Assembly: GCF_022829465.1 (NCBI RefSeq)
Contig: NZ_JAKSXZ010000146.1
Location: forward strand, 186,001-250,000
Direction of reading: 5' to 3'
From: Methylobacterium sp. J-067
GTDB taxonomy: Bacteria; Pseudomonadota; Alphaproteobacteria; Rhizobiales; Beijerinckiaceae
DNA length: 64,000 bases
In this document: positions 42,163 to 50,341 of the stretch, one piece after another
Position numbering within the stretch: position 1 is the first letter of the stretch
Layout: each line of letters starts with the position of its first letter
Made by a program: the position numbers and the translations under genes
The notes under the pieces: model-generated
Database searches by the model: none
The model's input: only the letters and a program-made list of their open reading frames with translations
Told to the model about the DNA's origin: nothing

Positions 42163-43313
42163 ACTCGGGCTTCCTCGTGTGTCGTGTTCTCGTTCAGAAC
42201 CGTCCGCAGACGGTCCGTCCGTGCGTCGAGGGCGGCGCGGGCCGCCGCGCCATCCGCGCCCGTGGCGAAGACGGTGCAGAGCGGCGTATCCCGCCTCACG
42301 GTGCTGCCGGCGGCGGGCCGGTCGCGGATATGGGCGGGCCACGCGATGGCGGGAACCGGCGCATGGTCGGCCAGGGCGTAACAGATCGCCGAGGCCGCCG
42401 CATCCTCCGGCGGCACGCCGATCGACGGAGATCCGCGCTCCGCGAGGCACGCCTCGACATGGGCGGCGAGGAGCGGCGTCGCCCGCCGGTCGAGCACGTC
42501 GAGGGTCGCGCCGGGGCGCGGGTTGACCTCCATGAGCCACCAGCTTGCGCCGTCGCTCAGGAAATCTGCGCTGGCGAGGCCGACGAGGCCGGTGGCTGCC
42601 GCGATCCGCATCGCAGCCTCCTCAACCTCCGCAAGCATGGCGGCTGGCAGCGGATGCGCCTCCCCCGCCGCGAGGGCCAGCGCGCCGCCGTAGCGGAACG
42701 GACGCTCCAGGGACGGGGCGGACCATTGCGCCGTCACCGCCAGCACCTCCGCGCCGCCGGGGCCGGCGAGGATGTTCACCGCGTAAGCACGGCCGGGCAC
42801 GCGGGCCTGATGGTAATGGCCCACCTCCGGCGCCGCCCCGGTCGCGGCGCGGACATGGCCGCCGCCCGAGCCGCCGACGGCCTTCACGAGCCAGCGGGCC
42901 GGATCGTCCACCGGCCCCGCCGTCACGGGGGGATGCGGCACGCCGAGACGAGCGCAGAGCGCCGCGAAGGCGAAGGGGTCCTTCAGGGATGCGACGGCCT
43001 CGGCCCCGGCGCCGATCAGCCGGTGACGCCGGGCGATTTGCGCGATCAGGGCGGGATCGTCCTCGAATCCGCTGCCAAGCACCACGCCGAGCGGCGTGCC
43101 CGCCTCCTCCGCGAGGGCGTCGATGGCACTGACGGCCGCCTCCGGCACCATGCCCCGCCCGAACCGGCCCGGCATGACCCGTGTCGATTCGGCGAGGGCG
43201 ACCGTATCCGCGTCCCCGAACAGGTCGGCGACGTAGGGGCGCAGGCCCGCCCGCCGCGCCGCCTGCGCGAGGGCGCGGCCGGACTGGGCCGCGATCACGA
43301 TGGCCTCGCCCAC
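42159..43313 (-). CDS. ATP-grasp protein of the H4MPT cluster (Orf17)
   Basis: 384 residues from GTG at 43313, 11 bases after mtdB. ATP-grasp fold of the COG2232 type: LGSGFEDDPALIAQIARRH, SLKDPFAFAALCARLGVPHPP, WLVKAVGGSGGGHVR with the ATP loop, and SADFLSDGASWWLMEVNPRPGATLD with the metal residues. Archaeal relatives include tyramine-glutamate ligases of methanofuran synthesis. I take it to be Orf17, required for H4MPT-linked C1 oxidation. A ligase role in cofactor synthesis is likely; the substrate is not known from sequence. Confidence 0.8.
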   Translation of the reverse strand: MGEAIVIAAQSGRALAQAARRAGLRPYVADLFGDADTVALAESTRVMPGRFGRGMVPEAAVSAIDALAEEAGTPLGVVLGSGFEDDPALIAQIARRHRLIGAGAEAVASLKDPFAFAALCARLGVPHPPVTAGPVDDPARWLVKAVGGSGGGHVRAATGAAPEVGHYHQARVPGRAYAVNILAGPGGAEVLAVTAQWSAPSLERPFRYGGALALAAGEAHPLPAAMLAEVEEAAMRIAAATGLVGLASADFLSDGASWWLMEVNPRPGATLDVLDRRATPLLAAHVEACLAERGSPSIGVPPEDAAASAICYALADHAPVPAIAWPAHIRDRPAAGSTVRRDTPLCTVFATGADGAAARAALDARTDRLRTVLNENTTHEEARV

Positions 43314-43324
43314 GGACGAGCGAA

Positions 43325-44218
43325 TCAGCCGGCGATCTCCACCGCGAGGGGATAGGCGTCGCGGAAATCGAGGCAGAGGGGCGTGTTGGATTCGAGCATC
43401 CGCTGGAACAGGCGCTTCTGCGTCTGGTACTTAACGTTGCCGACCGCCAGGGCGCCGATGCCGAAGCCCCGGCCGCCGGGCAGTTCCACATCCACCGCGT
43501 TCACGTCGATCCCCGCGATGCCGGCCGGGGGCACGGCGTTCACGTCGGACGCGACGAGGAGCTTGCTTGCGCAGGACAGGTCGTCGGCGGTGAGGATCGG
43601 GATGCCGGCGGGGCCGGCGGAGAGGATCACGTCGGCGTCGCGGATCGCCTCGCGGCGGTCGGCGGGGGTGGTGCCGTCCACGGCGCCGACCTCGACCCCG
43701 AAGCGCCACTTCATGGTGAAGGCGATCTTGGAGACGCGCTCCTCGCCGTCATGGCCGACGAGGACGGTCTTGGCACCTTCCAGCGCGCCGATCACCGCCG
43801 CCACGTAGGCGACGACGCCCGCGCCGCCGAAGATCACGATGCGCTTGCCCTTGAGATCGGTGCCGAACTTCACCCGCAGGGCGCGGGAGACCTGCGCGAC
43901 CATGGCCGCGCCCGTGGTGAACGAGCCCGCCGGATCGGCGAAGACATGGTTTACGAAGGGCGGCACGAAGGCCTTCTTCGCCCGGTCGACCATGTCGAGG
44001 GCGTCCTCGGCGTTCTTGCCGCCGATGAACAGGCCGGTGCGGGTCCCGTCCTGCGGCGAGCGGGAGAAGATCGAGTCCTGGGTGAGCGACACGACGTCGG
44101 AGAGGCTGACCTCCGTGTACGTCACCAGCGTCTCGAAGCCGGCATCGACGGCCATGTTCACGTCGAACGGGCTCATGTGCCGGAGCGGCGTGAGCATGTG
44201 CAGGATCGAGCGGGCCAT
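43325..44218 (-). CDS. mtdB: NAD(P)-dependent methylene-H4MPT dehydrogenase
   Basis: 297 residues from ATG at 44218. ARSILHMLTPLRHMSPFDVNMA at the start; Rossmann motif IVIFGGAGVVAYVAAVIGAL near 135; SDVNAVPPAGIAGIDVNAVD near 225; GIGALAVGNVKYQTQ. MtdB oxidises methylene-H4MPT to methenyl-H4MPT with NAD or NADP. Its N-terminus and length distinguish it from the assimilatory NADP-specific MtdA. First gene of the leftward five-gene unit; the region upstream toward mptG is 94 bases. Confidence 0.94.
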   Translation of the reverse strand: MARSILHMLTPLRHMSPFDVNMAVDAGFETLVTYTEVSLSDVVSLTQDSIFSRSPQDGTRTGLFIGGKNAEDALDMVDRAKKAFVPPFVNHVFADPAGSFTTGAAMVAQVSRALRVKFGTDLKGKRIVIFGGAGVVAYVAAVIGALEGAKTVLVGHDGEERVSKIAFTMKWRFGVEVGAVDGTTPADRREAIRDADVILSAGPAGIPILTADDLSCASKLLVASDVNAVPPAGIAGIDVNAVDVELPGGRGFGIGALAVGNVKYQTQKRLFQRMLESNTPLCLDFRDAYPLAVEIAG

Positions 44219-44312
44219 TCCTTCGACCTCTCCCTTTGATCGACCCCTTCTGGAGCCGATTCCTTTAAACAAGTCTTCCGCAGGCCCCCCGGTCAAGCGG
44301 AAGCGACCCGCG

Positions 44313-45284
44313 TCAGGCGCGGATTCCCCCGGCGACCGTTGCACCGGTATTGCGTCCCCGCGCAATCAGGAAGCGCAAGCTGTCGCCGCCGTCGAGGCCG
44401 GAGACGAGGCTCTTCGCCTCTTCCTCGGATCGGGCCAGGATGAAGCCGGTCGGCCCCCAGGAGCTTTGCCCGTAGCCGGCGACGCCGCGTTGCGCCGCCT
44501 GTTCGAGCACGCGGGCGACGGACGCGCTGGCGTAGCGCCCGCCCTGGTGCGGGGCGAAATGGTCGCCCACCAGATCCTGCATCCGGGTGATGCCGGCACC
44601 GAAGGCGTCCGCGTCGCCGGTCACGCAGGCCGGCAGCACCTGCATCAGCACGATGCGGCAGATCTCGGCGGCCTGGGCCTCGGGGAAGCGCGGCAGGTCG
44701 CGGAACGCCTCCACCTCCCGCGTGCCGTGAACGCCGGCCATGCTGGTGTCGAGGATCAGGACGAGGCGCCAGGCCTCCGGGAAGGGCAGCCGGGCGATGA
44801 CCGGCGGCGGCGCGGCATCGGCCCCGCGCCCGCCATCGACGATGAGCCCACCCTCGGTGAAGGCGCGCAGGCCCACACCCGAGCGGTTGCCGCGATCCAG
44901 TGCGTTCGAAAAGTCCTCCGGCGAGAACGGCCGCCCGGCGAGCCGCGCCAGGGCCGCCGCGACGGCGAGCGCGAGCTGCGTGCCGGAGCCGAACCCGGCA
45001 TGGGCAGGAATCGCTTGCTCGACCCGGAAGGCGACCCGCGTGCCGACCCCGAGATGGGCGGCGGCGGCTTGCGCATAGCGCCGGACGCGCTCGGCCTCCG
45101 GCCCCTCGGCCTGGAGGCTGTCGGCGGGCCGCGCCGTGAGGATCAGGGAGGGGGAGTCGATGGCGAGCCCGACACTGCCGAACCGGCGGCCGAGGCCGCC
45201 ATGCAGGTCGAGGAAGCCGAAATGCAGCCGGGCCGGCGCTTCGATGCGCACGCTCTCCGCTGCAGAATCGGGGACGTCGGACAC
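44313..45284 (-). CDS. mptG: Beta-ribofuranosylaminobenzene 5'-phosphate synthase
   Basis: 323 residues, GHMP-kinase-like fold. EAPARLHFGFLDLHGGLGRRFGSVGLAID at the start, QAIPAHAGFGSGTQLALAV (the glycine-rich phosphate loop), GNRSGVGLRAFTEGGLIVDGG, and GQSSWGPTGFILARS. RFAP synthase joins 4-hydroxybenzoate or 4-aminobenzoate to PRPP in the first step specific to methanopterin synthesis. Known as Orf4 in M. extorquens. Divergent from fhcBADC across 303 bases. Confidence 0.93.
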   Translation of the reverse strand: MSDVPDSAAESVRIEAPARLHFGFLDLHGGLGRRFGSVGLAIDSPSLILTARPADSLQAEGPEAERVRRYAQAAAAHLGVGTRVAFRVEQAIPAHAGFGSGTQLALAVAAALARLAGRPFSPEDFSNALDRGNRSGVGLRAFTEGGLIVDGGRGADAAPPPVIARLPFPEAWRLVLILDTSMAGVHGTREVEAFRDLPRFPEAQAAEICRIVLMQVLPACVTGDADAFGAGITRMQDLVGDHFAPHQGGRYASASVARVLEQAAQRGVAGYGQSSWGPTGFILARSEEEAKSLVSGLDGGDSLRFLIARGRNTGATVAGGIRA

Positions 45285-45587
45285 GGCGATCCCCTTCCTC
45301 CGGGTCTGGCGTCGGAACTGGCGCGCTTCTCACACGGGAAACCCGGCGGGGCAACCGCCAAGGCCCTTGCCGGAAGCGCCCGATGAAGGCAAACCTAGGC
45401 CCGCGACGGCGTGCCGAGTTTGCCGTCCGTCCGGGTCAGGGCCCGGCGGGCAGGCCATTCCGAGCCGGCGGGACTTTGTGGATTGTCCCGCTCCTCCGGT
45501 CTTACGGCCGTCGCCCGCCCGACAGAGATTCACGATTCCCGGGGCCTCGACCCCGCGGGTCGAAAGAAAGATCGAGCGAGGGGAGCA
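45285..45587. promoter_or_regulatory. mptG-fhcB divergent control region with palindrome
   Basis: 303 bases between two divergent C1 genes, no gene seen. A perfect palindrome TCGACCC-CGC-GGGTCGA (45547-45563) sits 25 bases before the fhcB start and is a candidate operator. GAGGGGAGCA before 45588 is the fhcB ribosome binding site. No clear -35/-10 pair could be assigned. Confidence 0.5.
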
Positions 45588-46637
45588 ATGCCAGCCTGGG
45601 TCAAAGGCGCGGCCACCGACATCGACGCCGCCATCGCAGCGGCCGCCGACCTGTTGGGCGCGGCACGGATGCCGGTCATCGCCGGCCTCAACGCCGAAGT
45701 CTCCGCCATTCGGGCGGCCTTCGATCTCGCCGGGCGCGTGGGCGCCTCCCTCGACACGGACGGCGCGGCCGGCACCTATGCCGAACTCGGCGCCCTCGCC
45801 CGCGTCGGCGCGATGACCTCGACGCCGGCCGAAGCGGTCGGCCGGGCCGACGCCGTGCTCGTGCTCGGGTCGGCGCCCGCGAAAAGCGAGCTTCTCGGCC
45901 GCATCGAGGCCGGCGCCCCCACGCGGGGCCGGGCGGCGGGTGCCACGCGGGCCATCCTGGCGCTGGACGGTGCCAACGAGGGCGGCGTGCTGCCGGCCCT
46001 GGCGCGGCTGCGTGCCCATTTCCGGGGGCACCTCGCCGACGAGTCGCCCACCGCCGTGCTGGCCTCCAAGCTCGCCGCCGCGCAGTACGTGGTGGTGCTC
46101 TACGATCCCGCCGAGATCGGTGAGATGGGCGTCGAGACTGTTCAGGGGCTCGTCATCGACCTCAACGACAGGACGCGCGCCTTCTCACTCGCGGTCTCCG
46201 GCGGCCACCGGAACCAGGACAGGGCCGTGGTGCCCGTCTCGGCCTGGACGACGGGTCAGGCTCCGCGCGTCGGCCTCGGCCGCAAGGTGCCCGAGCACGA
46301 TCCCTGGCGCTTCGATGCCGCCCGGCAGGTCGCGGCGGGCGAGGCCGATGCAGCCCTGTGGCTGTCCTCGCTGCCCGCCCCCCGGCCCGACTGGCTCGGG
46401 CAGGTACCCTCCGTGGCGCTGGTCGGCGAGGCGAGCCCCGACGCCGCCGAGGTGGTGATCGCCGTGGGCGTGCCCGGCCGCGACGTCGGCGGGGTGCTGT
46501 GGAACGAGACGCGGGGCGCCCTCACCTACTGGCCGGCCCAGACGGGAGGATCCGCCCCGGCGGACCTTCCCTCGGCCGCCTCCGTGCTGGGACGTCTGAC
46601 AAACCGACTCGCTGCGAGGAGTGGCACCGCATGCTGA
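45588..46637 (+). CDS. fhcB: Formyltransferase/hydrolase complex subunit B
   Basis: 349 residues from ATG at 45588. Distant relative of the molybdenum/tungsten subunit FmdB/FwdB of formylmethanofuran dehydrogenase: VLVLGSAPAKSELLGRI, LSLPAPRPDWLG-like segments and VLWNETRGALTYWPA. Its only cysteine is the final residue, so no Fe-S or Mo/W ligand is present, in line with a complex that hydrolyses formylmethylofuran rather than oxidising it. First gene of fhcBADC; the next gene overlaps its stop. Confidence 0.92.
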   Translation: MPAWVKGAATDIDAAIAAAADLLGAARMPVIAGLNAEVSAIRAAFDLAGRVGASLDTDGAAGTYAELGALARVGAMTSTPAEAVGRADAVLVLGSAPAKSELLGRIEAGAPTRGRAAGATRAILALDGANEGGVLPALARLRAHFRGHLADESPTAVLASKLAAAQYVVVLYDPAEIGEMGVETVQGLVIDLNDRTRAFSLAVSGGHRNQDRAVVPVSAWTTGQAPRVGLGRKVPEHDPWRFDAARQVAAGEADAALWLSSLPAPRPDWLGQVPSVALVGEASPDAAEVVIAVGVPGRDVGGVLWNETRGALTYWPAQTGGSAPADLPSAASVLGRLTNRLAARSGTAC

Positions 46638-48259
46638 GTGTGATCCGGGGCGGGCGCGTCGTCGATCCGACCGCGTCCCGCGACGCCGTCGGCGACGTCT
46701 GGATCGAGGACGGCCGGGTGATCGAGGCACCGGGGCGCGAGCCCGACAGGGTGATCGACGCGGCGGGCTGCGTCGTGATGGCGGGCGGCGTCGAGGTGCA
46801 CTCGCACATCGCGGGCGGCAACGTCATCACCTCGCGGCTGCTGCTGCCCGAGCTCTACGTGAGCGAGGCGGCGCCGGAGGGGCACCCCTTTGCCCATGCC
46901 GGCGGGGCCGCCGCCTGGATCGGCTCGACCTATGCGCGGATGGGCTACACCACCGCCGTCGAGCCGGCGATGCCGCCGACCCATGCGCTCGGCACGCAAC
47001 TCGAACTCGCCGACATCCCGCTCCTCGACCGGGGCGCCCTGACGGTGATGGGCAACGACGACCAGCTGCTGCAACTGCTCCGCGACGGCGAGGGCAAGGC
47101 GGCGGTGCGGGACCTCGTGGCCCTCAACGTGGCGACCTCGCGCGGGCTCGGTGTGAAGTGCATCAACGCGGGCGGCGCCTCGGCCTTCAAGGACGGCGCC
47201 CTGAAGCTCTCCCTCGATGACGAGATCCCCTGCTACGGGCTCTCGACGCGCACGATCATGGGCTCGCTCCTCGACGCGGTGGAGGAGATCGGCGTGCCGC
47301 ACCCGCTGCACGTCCACTGCAACAACCTCGGCCTGCCGGGCGCCGACGATTCGTTCATGGCGACCCTCGACGCGGCGGAGGGGCGGCGCATCCACTTCGC
47401 CCACGCGCAGTTCTACGCCTATGGCGAGACCGACGACGGCAAGGGCTTCCGCTCGGCCGCCGAGCGCATCGCCCGCGCCATCGGCGACAACCCGCAGGCC
47501 ACGCTCGATATCGGGCAGGTGGTGTTCGGCCAGACGGTGACGGTCTCCCTCGACATCCTGCGCCAGTTCGCCGGCCGCAAGGGCGCTAACCCGAAGAAGT
47601 GGGTGCTGAACGCGGGCGACGCGGAGGGCGGCGGCGTGGTGCCGTTCCTCTACCGGCCGAAGGGGCCGACGTCTTCGCTGCAATGGGCCATCGGCCTGGA
47701 GATCATGCTCCTGTCGCCCGATCCGGAGCGGACGATCCTCACCACGGACCACCCGAACGGCGGCCCGTTCACGCAGTACCCGCGCATCATCCACCTGCTG
47801 ATGGACAGGTCGGAGCGCGAGCGCGAGATCGCGACGCTGCCGGGTATCGTCGGCGAGCGCAGCGGCCTGCCGGGGATCGAGCGGGAATACACCCTCTCCG
47901 AGATCGCGCAGCTCACCCGCTCCGGCCCGGCGAAGCTGCTGGGCCTTGACGACCGGGGGCACCTGCGCGCCGGGGCGCGGGCGGACGTGGCGGTCTACCG
48001 CGACGACCCGAACCGCACGGCGATGTTCACCGCCGCCAAGCTCGTGCTCAAGGACGGCACGCCGATCGTCGAGGACGGCGAGGTCGTGGACTGGCGGGCG
48101 GGCCGCACCCTGTCGCTCACCGTCGAATCCGACCGGGCGATGGAGAAGCGCACCGATACCTACCTCACCGACCGCTTCGGCACCGGGCTCGACAGCTTCA
48201 CCGTGCCGGACGAGGCGTTCGACGCACCGACCTTCGAGGCCGTGCCATGTCGGGCGTGA
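46631..48259 (+). CDS. fhcA: Formyltransferase/hydrolase complex subunit A (formylmethylofuran hydrolase)
   Basis: 542 residues from ATG at 46631, overlapping fhcB by 7 bases. Amidohydrolase fold like FwdA: GGVEVHSHIAGGN (metal HxH), VKCINAGGASAFKDG, LHVHCNNLGLPGADD, HFAHAQFYAY, and TTDHPNGGPFTQYP. It releases formate from formylmethylofuran at a two-metal site. Homologous to the archaeal FwdA/FmdA subunit and to dihydroorotase-type enzymes. Confidence 0.95.
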   Translation: MLSVIRGGRVVDPTASRDAVGDVWIEDGRVIEAPGREPDRVIDAAGCVVMAGGVEVHSHIAGGNVITSRLLLPELYVSEAAPEGHPFAHAGGAAAWIGSTYARMGYTTAVEPAMPPTHALGTQLELADIPLLDRGALTVMGNDDQLLQLLRDGEGKAAVRDLVALNVATSRGLGVKCINAGGASAFKDGALKLSLDDEIPCYGLSTRTIMGSLLDAVEEIGVPHPLHVHCNNLGLPGADDSFMATLDAAEGRRIHFAHAQFYAYGETDDGKGFRSAAERIARAIGDNPQATLDIGQVVFGQTVTVSLDILRQFAGRKGANPKKWVLNAGDAEGGGVVPFLYRPKGPTSSLQWAIGLEIMLLSPDPERTILTTDHPNGGPFTQYPRIIHLLMDRSEREREIATLPGIVGERSGLPGIEREYTLSEIAQLTRSGPAKLLGLDDRGHLRAGARADVAVYRDDPNRTAMFTAAKLVLKDGTPIVEDGEVVDWRAGRTLSLTVESDRAMEKRTDTYLTDRFGTGLDSFTVPDEAFDAPTFEAVPCRA

Positions 48260-49221
48260 CCAGCGAGCCGCACCCCATGTCTGATCTCACCCTCAACGGC
48301 ATCCGCGTCATCGACACCTTCGCCGAGGCGTTCGATGTCGCGGGCACGGCCATCGTCGTCACCAACGACACGCCCAAATGGGCGATGATCGCGGCCACGA
48401 CCATGACCGGCTTCGCCACCTCGGTGATCGGCTGCGGCGCCGAGGCCGGGATCGACGCCATCCTCTCGCCCGACCAGACGCCGGACGGGCGGCCGGGCGT
48501 GCGCATCCTGCTGTTCGGCTTCGAGCCGAACGGCCTGAAGGACCAGCTCATCAAGCGGGTCGGCCAGTGCATCCTCACCTGCCCCGGCACCGCCTGCTAC
48601 GCGGGGGTGGACGGGCCGAACAAGATCAAGCTCGGGGGAGCGATCCGCTACTTCGGTGACGGCTTCGCCATCGCCAAGCGTGTGCCCGACGAGACCGGCA
48701 AGGAGCGCCGCTACTGGCGAATCCCGGTGATGGACGGCGAATTCCTCTGCGAGGATTCGGTCCGCGCCGTCGAGGGCGCTGTGGGCGGCGGCAACCTGCT
48801 GTTCCTCGGCCGCACCCATGCCGAGACGCTGAAGGTCGCCGAGTTCGCGGTCGAGGCAGCCTCCTCCATCCCCGGTGCGATCCTGCCCTTCCCCGGCGGC
48901 ATCGTCCGCTCCGGCTCGAAGGTCGGCGGGCGGACCAAGGGCATGATGGCCTCCACCAACGACGCCTATTGCCCGACCCTCAAGGGCCGGGCCGGCTCCG
49001 CCCTGCCGCCCGAATGCGGCGTGGTGCTGGAGATCGTCATCGACGCCCTCACCTCGCAGGGCGTGTCCGATTCCATGCGGGCGGGGCTGCACGCCGCCAC
49101 AGAGGTCGGCGAGCGGCACGGGCTGATCGCCGTCACGGCGGGCAATTACGGCGGCAATCTCGGCCGCCACCACTACCACCTGCGCGACCTGCTCGCGCCG
49201 GCCGCCGGCCAGGAGGGCTGA
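48247..49221 (+). CDS. fhcD: Formylmethylofuran:H4MPT formyltransferase (complex subunit D)
   Basis: 324 residues from ATG at 48247 (13-base overlap with fhcA); ATG at 48277 would remove ten unconserved residues. Ftr family: GIRVIDTFAEAFDVAGTAIVVTN, ATTMTGFATSVIGCGAEAGID, LTCPGTACYAGVDG, LPFPGGIVRSGSKVG and VTAGNYGGNLGRHHYHL. It moves the formyl group from formyl-H4MPT to methylofuran, handing it to FhcA. Homologous to archaeal Ftr. Confidence 0.95.
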   Translation: MSGVTSEPHPMSDLTLNGIRVIDTFAEAFDVAGTAIVVTNDTPKWAMIAATTMTGFATSVIGCGAEAGIDAILSPDQTPDGRPGVRILLFGFEPNGLKDQLIKRVGQCILTCPGTACYAGVDGPNKIKLGGAIRYFGDGFAIAKRVPDETGKERRYWRIPVMDGEFLCEDSVRAVEGAVGGGNLLFLGRTHAETLKVAEFAVEAASSIPGAILPFPGGIVRSGSKVGGRTKGMMASTNDAYCPTLKGRAGSALPPECGVVLEIVIDALTSQGVSDSMRAGLHAATEVGERHGLIAVTAGNYGGNLGRHHYHLRDLLAPAAGQEG

Positions 49222-49224
49222 GCC

Positions 49225-50019
49225 TTGAGCACCCTCACGCTCCGCGAGGCGCCCCCCGAGCGCCTGGACTTCCTCTCCATCTCCCCCCTCGCCCTGAGCG
49301 GCCTCACCCAGGCCGAGGCCGAACGGCTGGAGATCGGCACCAGCCGCCGGGGCGTGAAGCTCGGCGATTGCTTCGCCGTCTCCCTCGATGGCTCCGACAG
49401 CCTGACCATCGAGGGCGGGCACGAGCGCCTCGACCGGGTCGGCGCCTCCCTCTCCGGGGGGACGATCCGCGTCGTCGGCGATGTCGGCCAGCGCCTCGGC
49501 GCGGGCATGGCGTCGGGCACGCTCACCGTCACCGGACATGCCGGCCCCTATGCGGGCTCCGGCGCCACCGGCGGCACCATCACCATCGAAGGCGACGCAG
49601 GCGACTACGCGGGCGGCGCCGTCTACGCGGCCAAGGCCGGGCTCGACGGGGCGACGCTGATCGTGCGCGGCCGGGCCGGGGCCCATTGTGGCGACCGGAT
49701 GCGCCGGGGGCTGATCCTGGTCGGCCAGGCCGGCGCCCATGCCGGTGCGCGGATGATCGCGGGCACCATCGCCGCCCTCGAAGTCGGCGACCTGCCGGGC
49801 TACGGCATGCGCCGGGGCACCCTCGTCACCGGCAAGCACGGCACCCTGTCGCCGACCTTCGTGGAGACCGGGAGCCACGACCTCGTGTTCCTGCGCCTCC
49901 TCGGCAAGCATCTGCGCGCCGTGAGCGAGGCCCATGCTGCGCTGCTGGACAGGCCCCTGCGGCGCTATTCCGGCGACCTCGCGACCCTGGCCAAGGGCGA
50001 GATCTGGGTCGCGGGCTGA
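49225..50019 (+). CDS. fhcC: Formyltransferase/hydrolase complex subunit C
   Basis: 264 residues from TTG at 49225, with AGGAGGG 8 bases upstream. The middle 150 residues are glycine-rich beta-helix turns of the GxxGxxxG type (VVGDVGQRLGAGMASGTLTV, AGPYAGSGATGGTITIEGDAGDYAGG), as in FwdC and the GltB C-terminus. It is a structural subunit that carries the methylofuran arm in the related archaeal enzyme. Last of fhcBADC. Confidence 0.92.
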   Translation: MSTLTLREAPPERLDFLSISPLALSGLTQAEAERLEIGTSRRGVKLGDCFAVSLDGSDSLTIEGGHERLDRVGASLSGGTIRVVGDVGQRLGAGMASGTLTVTGHAGPYAGSGATGGTITIEGDAGDYAGGAVYAAKAGLDGATLIVRGRAGAHCGDRMRRGLILVGQAGAHAGARMIAGTIAALEVGDLPGYGMRRGTLVTGKHGTLSPTFVETGSHDLVFLRLLGKHLRAVSEAHAALLDRPLRRYSGDLATLAKGEIWVAG

Positions 50020-50136
50020 ACGGCGCGGGCCTGCGCTCCCTGGGCGCGGGCCTTGGCCCTGTCCACACGGCGCCGGGCCGGATTATGCTGAGCGCAAGCC
50101 GGCCCGAGACGATGGCCGGCATTCGGGAGATCGCCC

Positions 50137-50328
50137 TTGCTGCTGCTTCTGTCCGCCTGCCTCATCGCCCAGCCCGCCACCTGCCGCGACGAGCAGATCC
50201 CGGTGGGCGGCGGGTCCGCCAACGCCTTCGTCTGCCTGCGCAATTCGCAGAGCGTGCTCGCCCAGTGGCAGGACGAGAATCCCGAATGGCACGTCGCGAA
50301 GTGGCGCTGCGCGGCCAAGAAGCCGTGA
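50137..50328 (+). CDS. Small secreted or lipoprotein-like protein
   Basis: 63 residues from TTG at 50137, with GGGAGA about 6 bases upstream. A short hydrophobic N-terminus (MLLLLSACLIAQPATC) looks like a signal peptide, possibly a lipoprotein with Cys8. The mature part (CRDEQIPVGGGSANAFVCLR, then WHVAKWRCAAKKP) has three cysteines and conserved-looking Trp. It lies 13 bases before the sensor-kinase gene and so may be co-expressed with it. Function unknown. Confidence 0.65.
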   Translation: MLLLLSACLIAQPATCRDEQIPVGGGSANAFVCLRNSQSVLAQWQDENPEWHVAKWRCAAKKP

Positions 50329-50341
50329 AGGGCCTGCGCCC

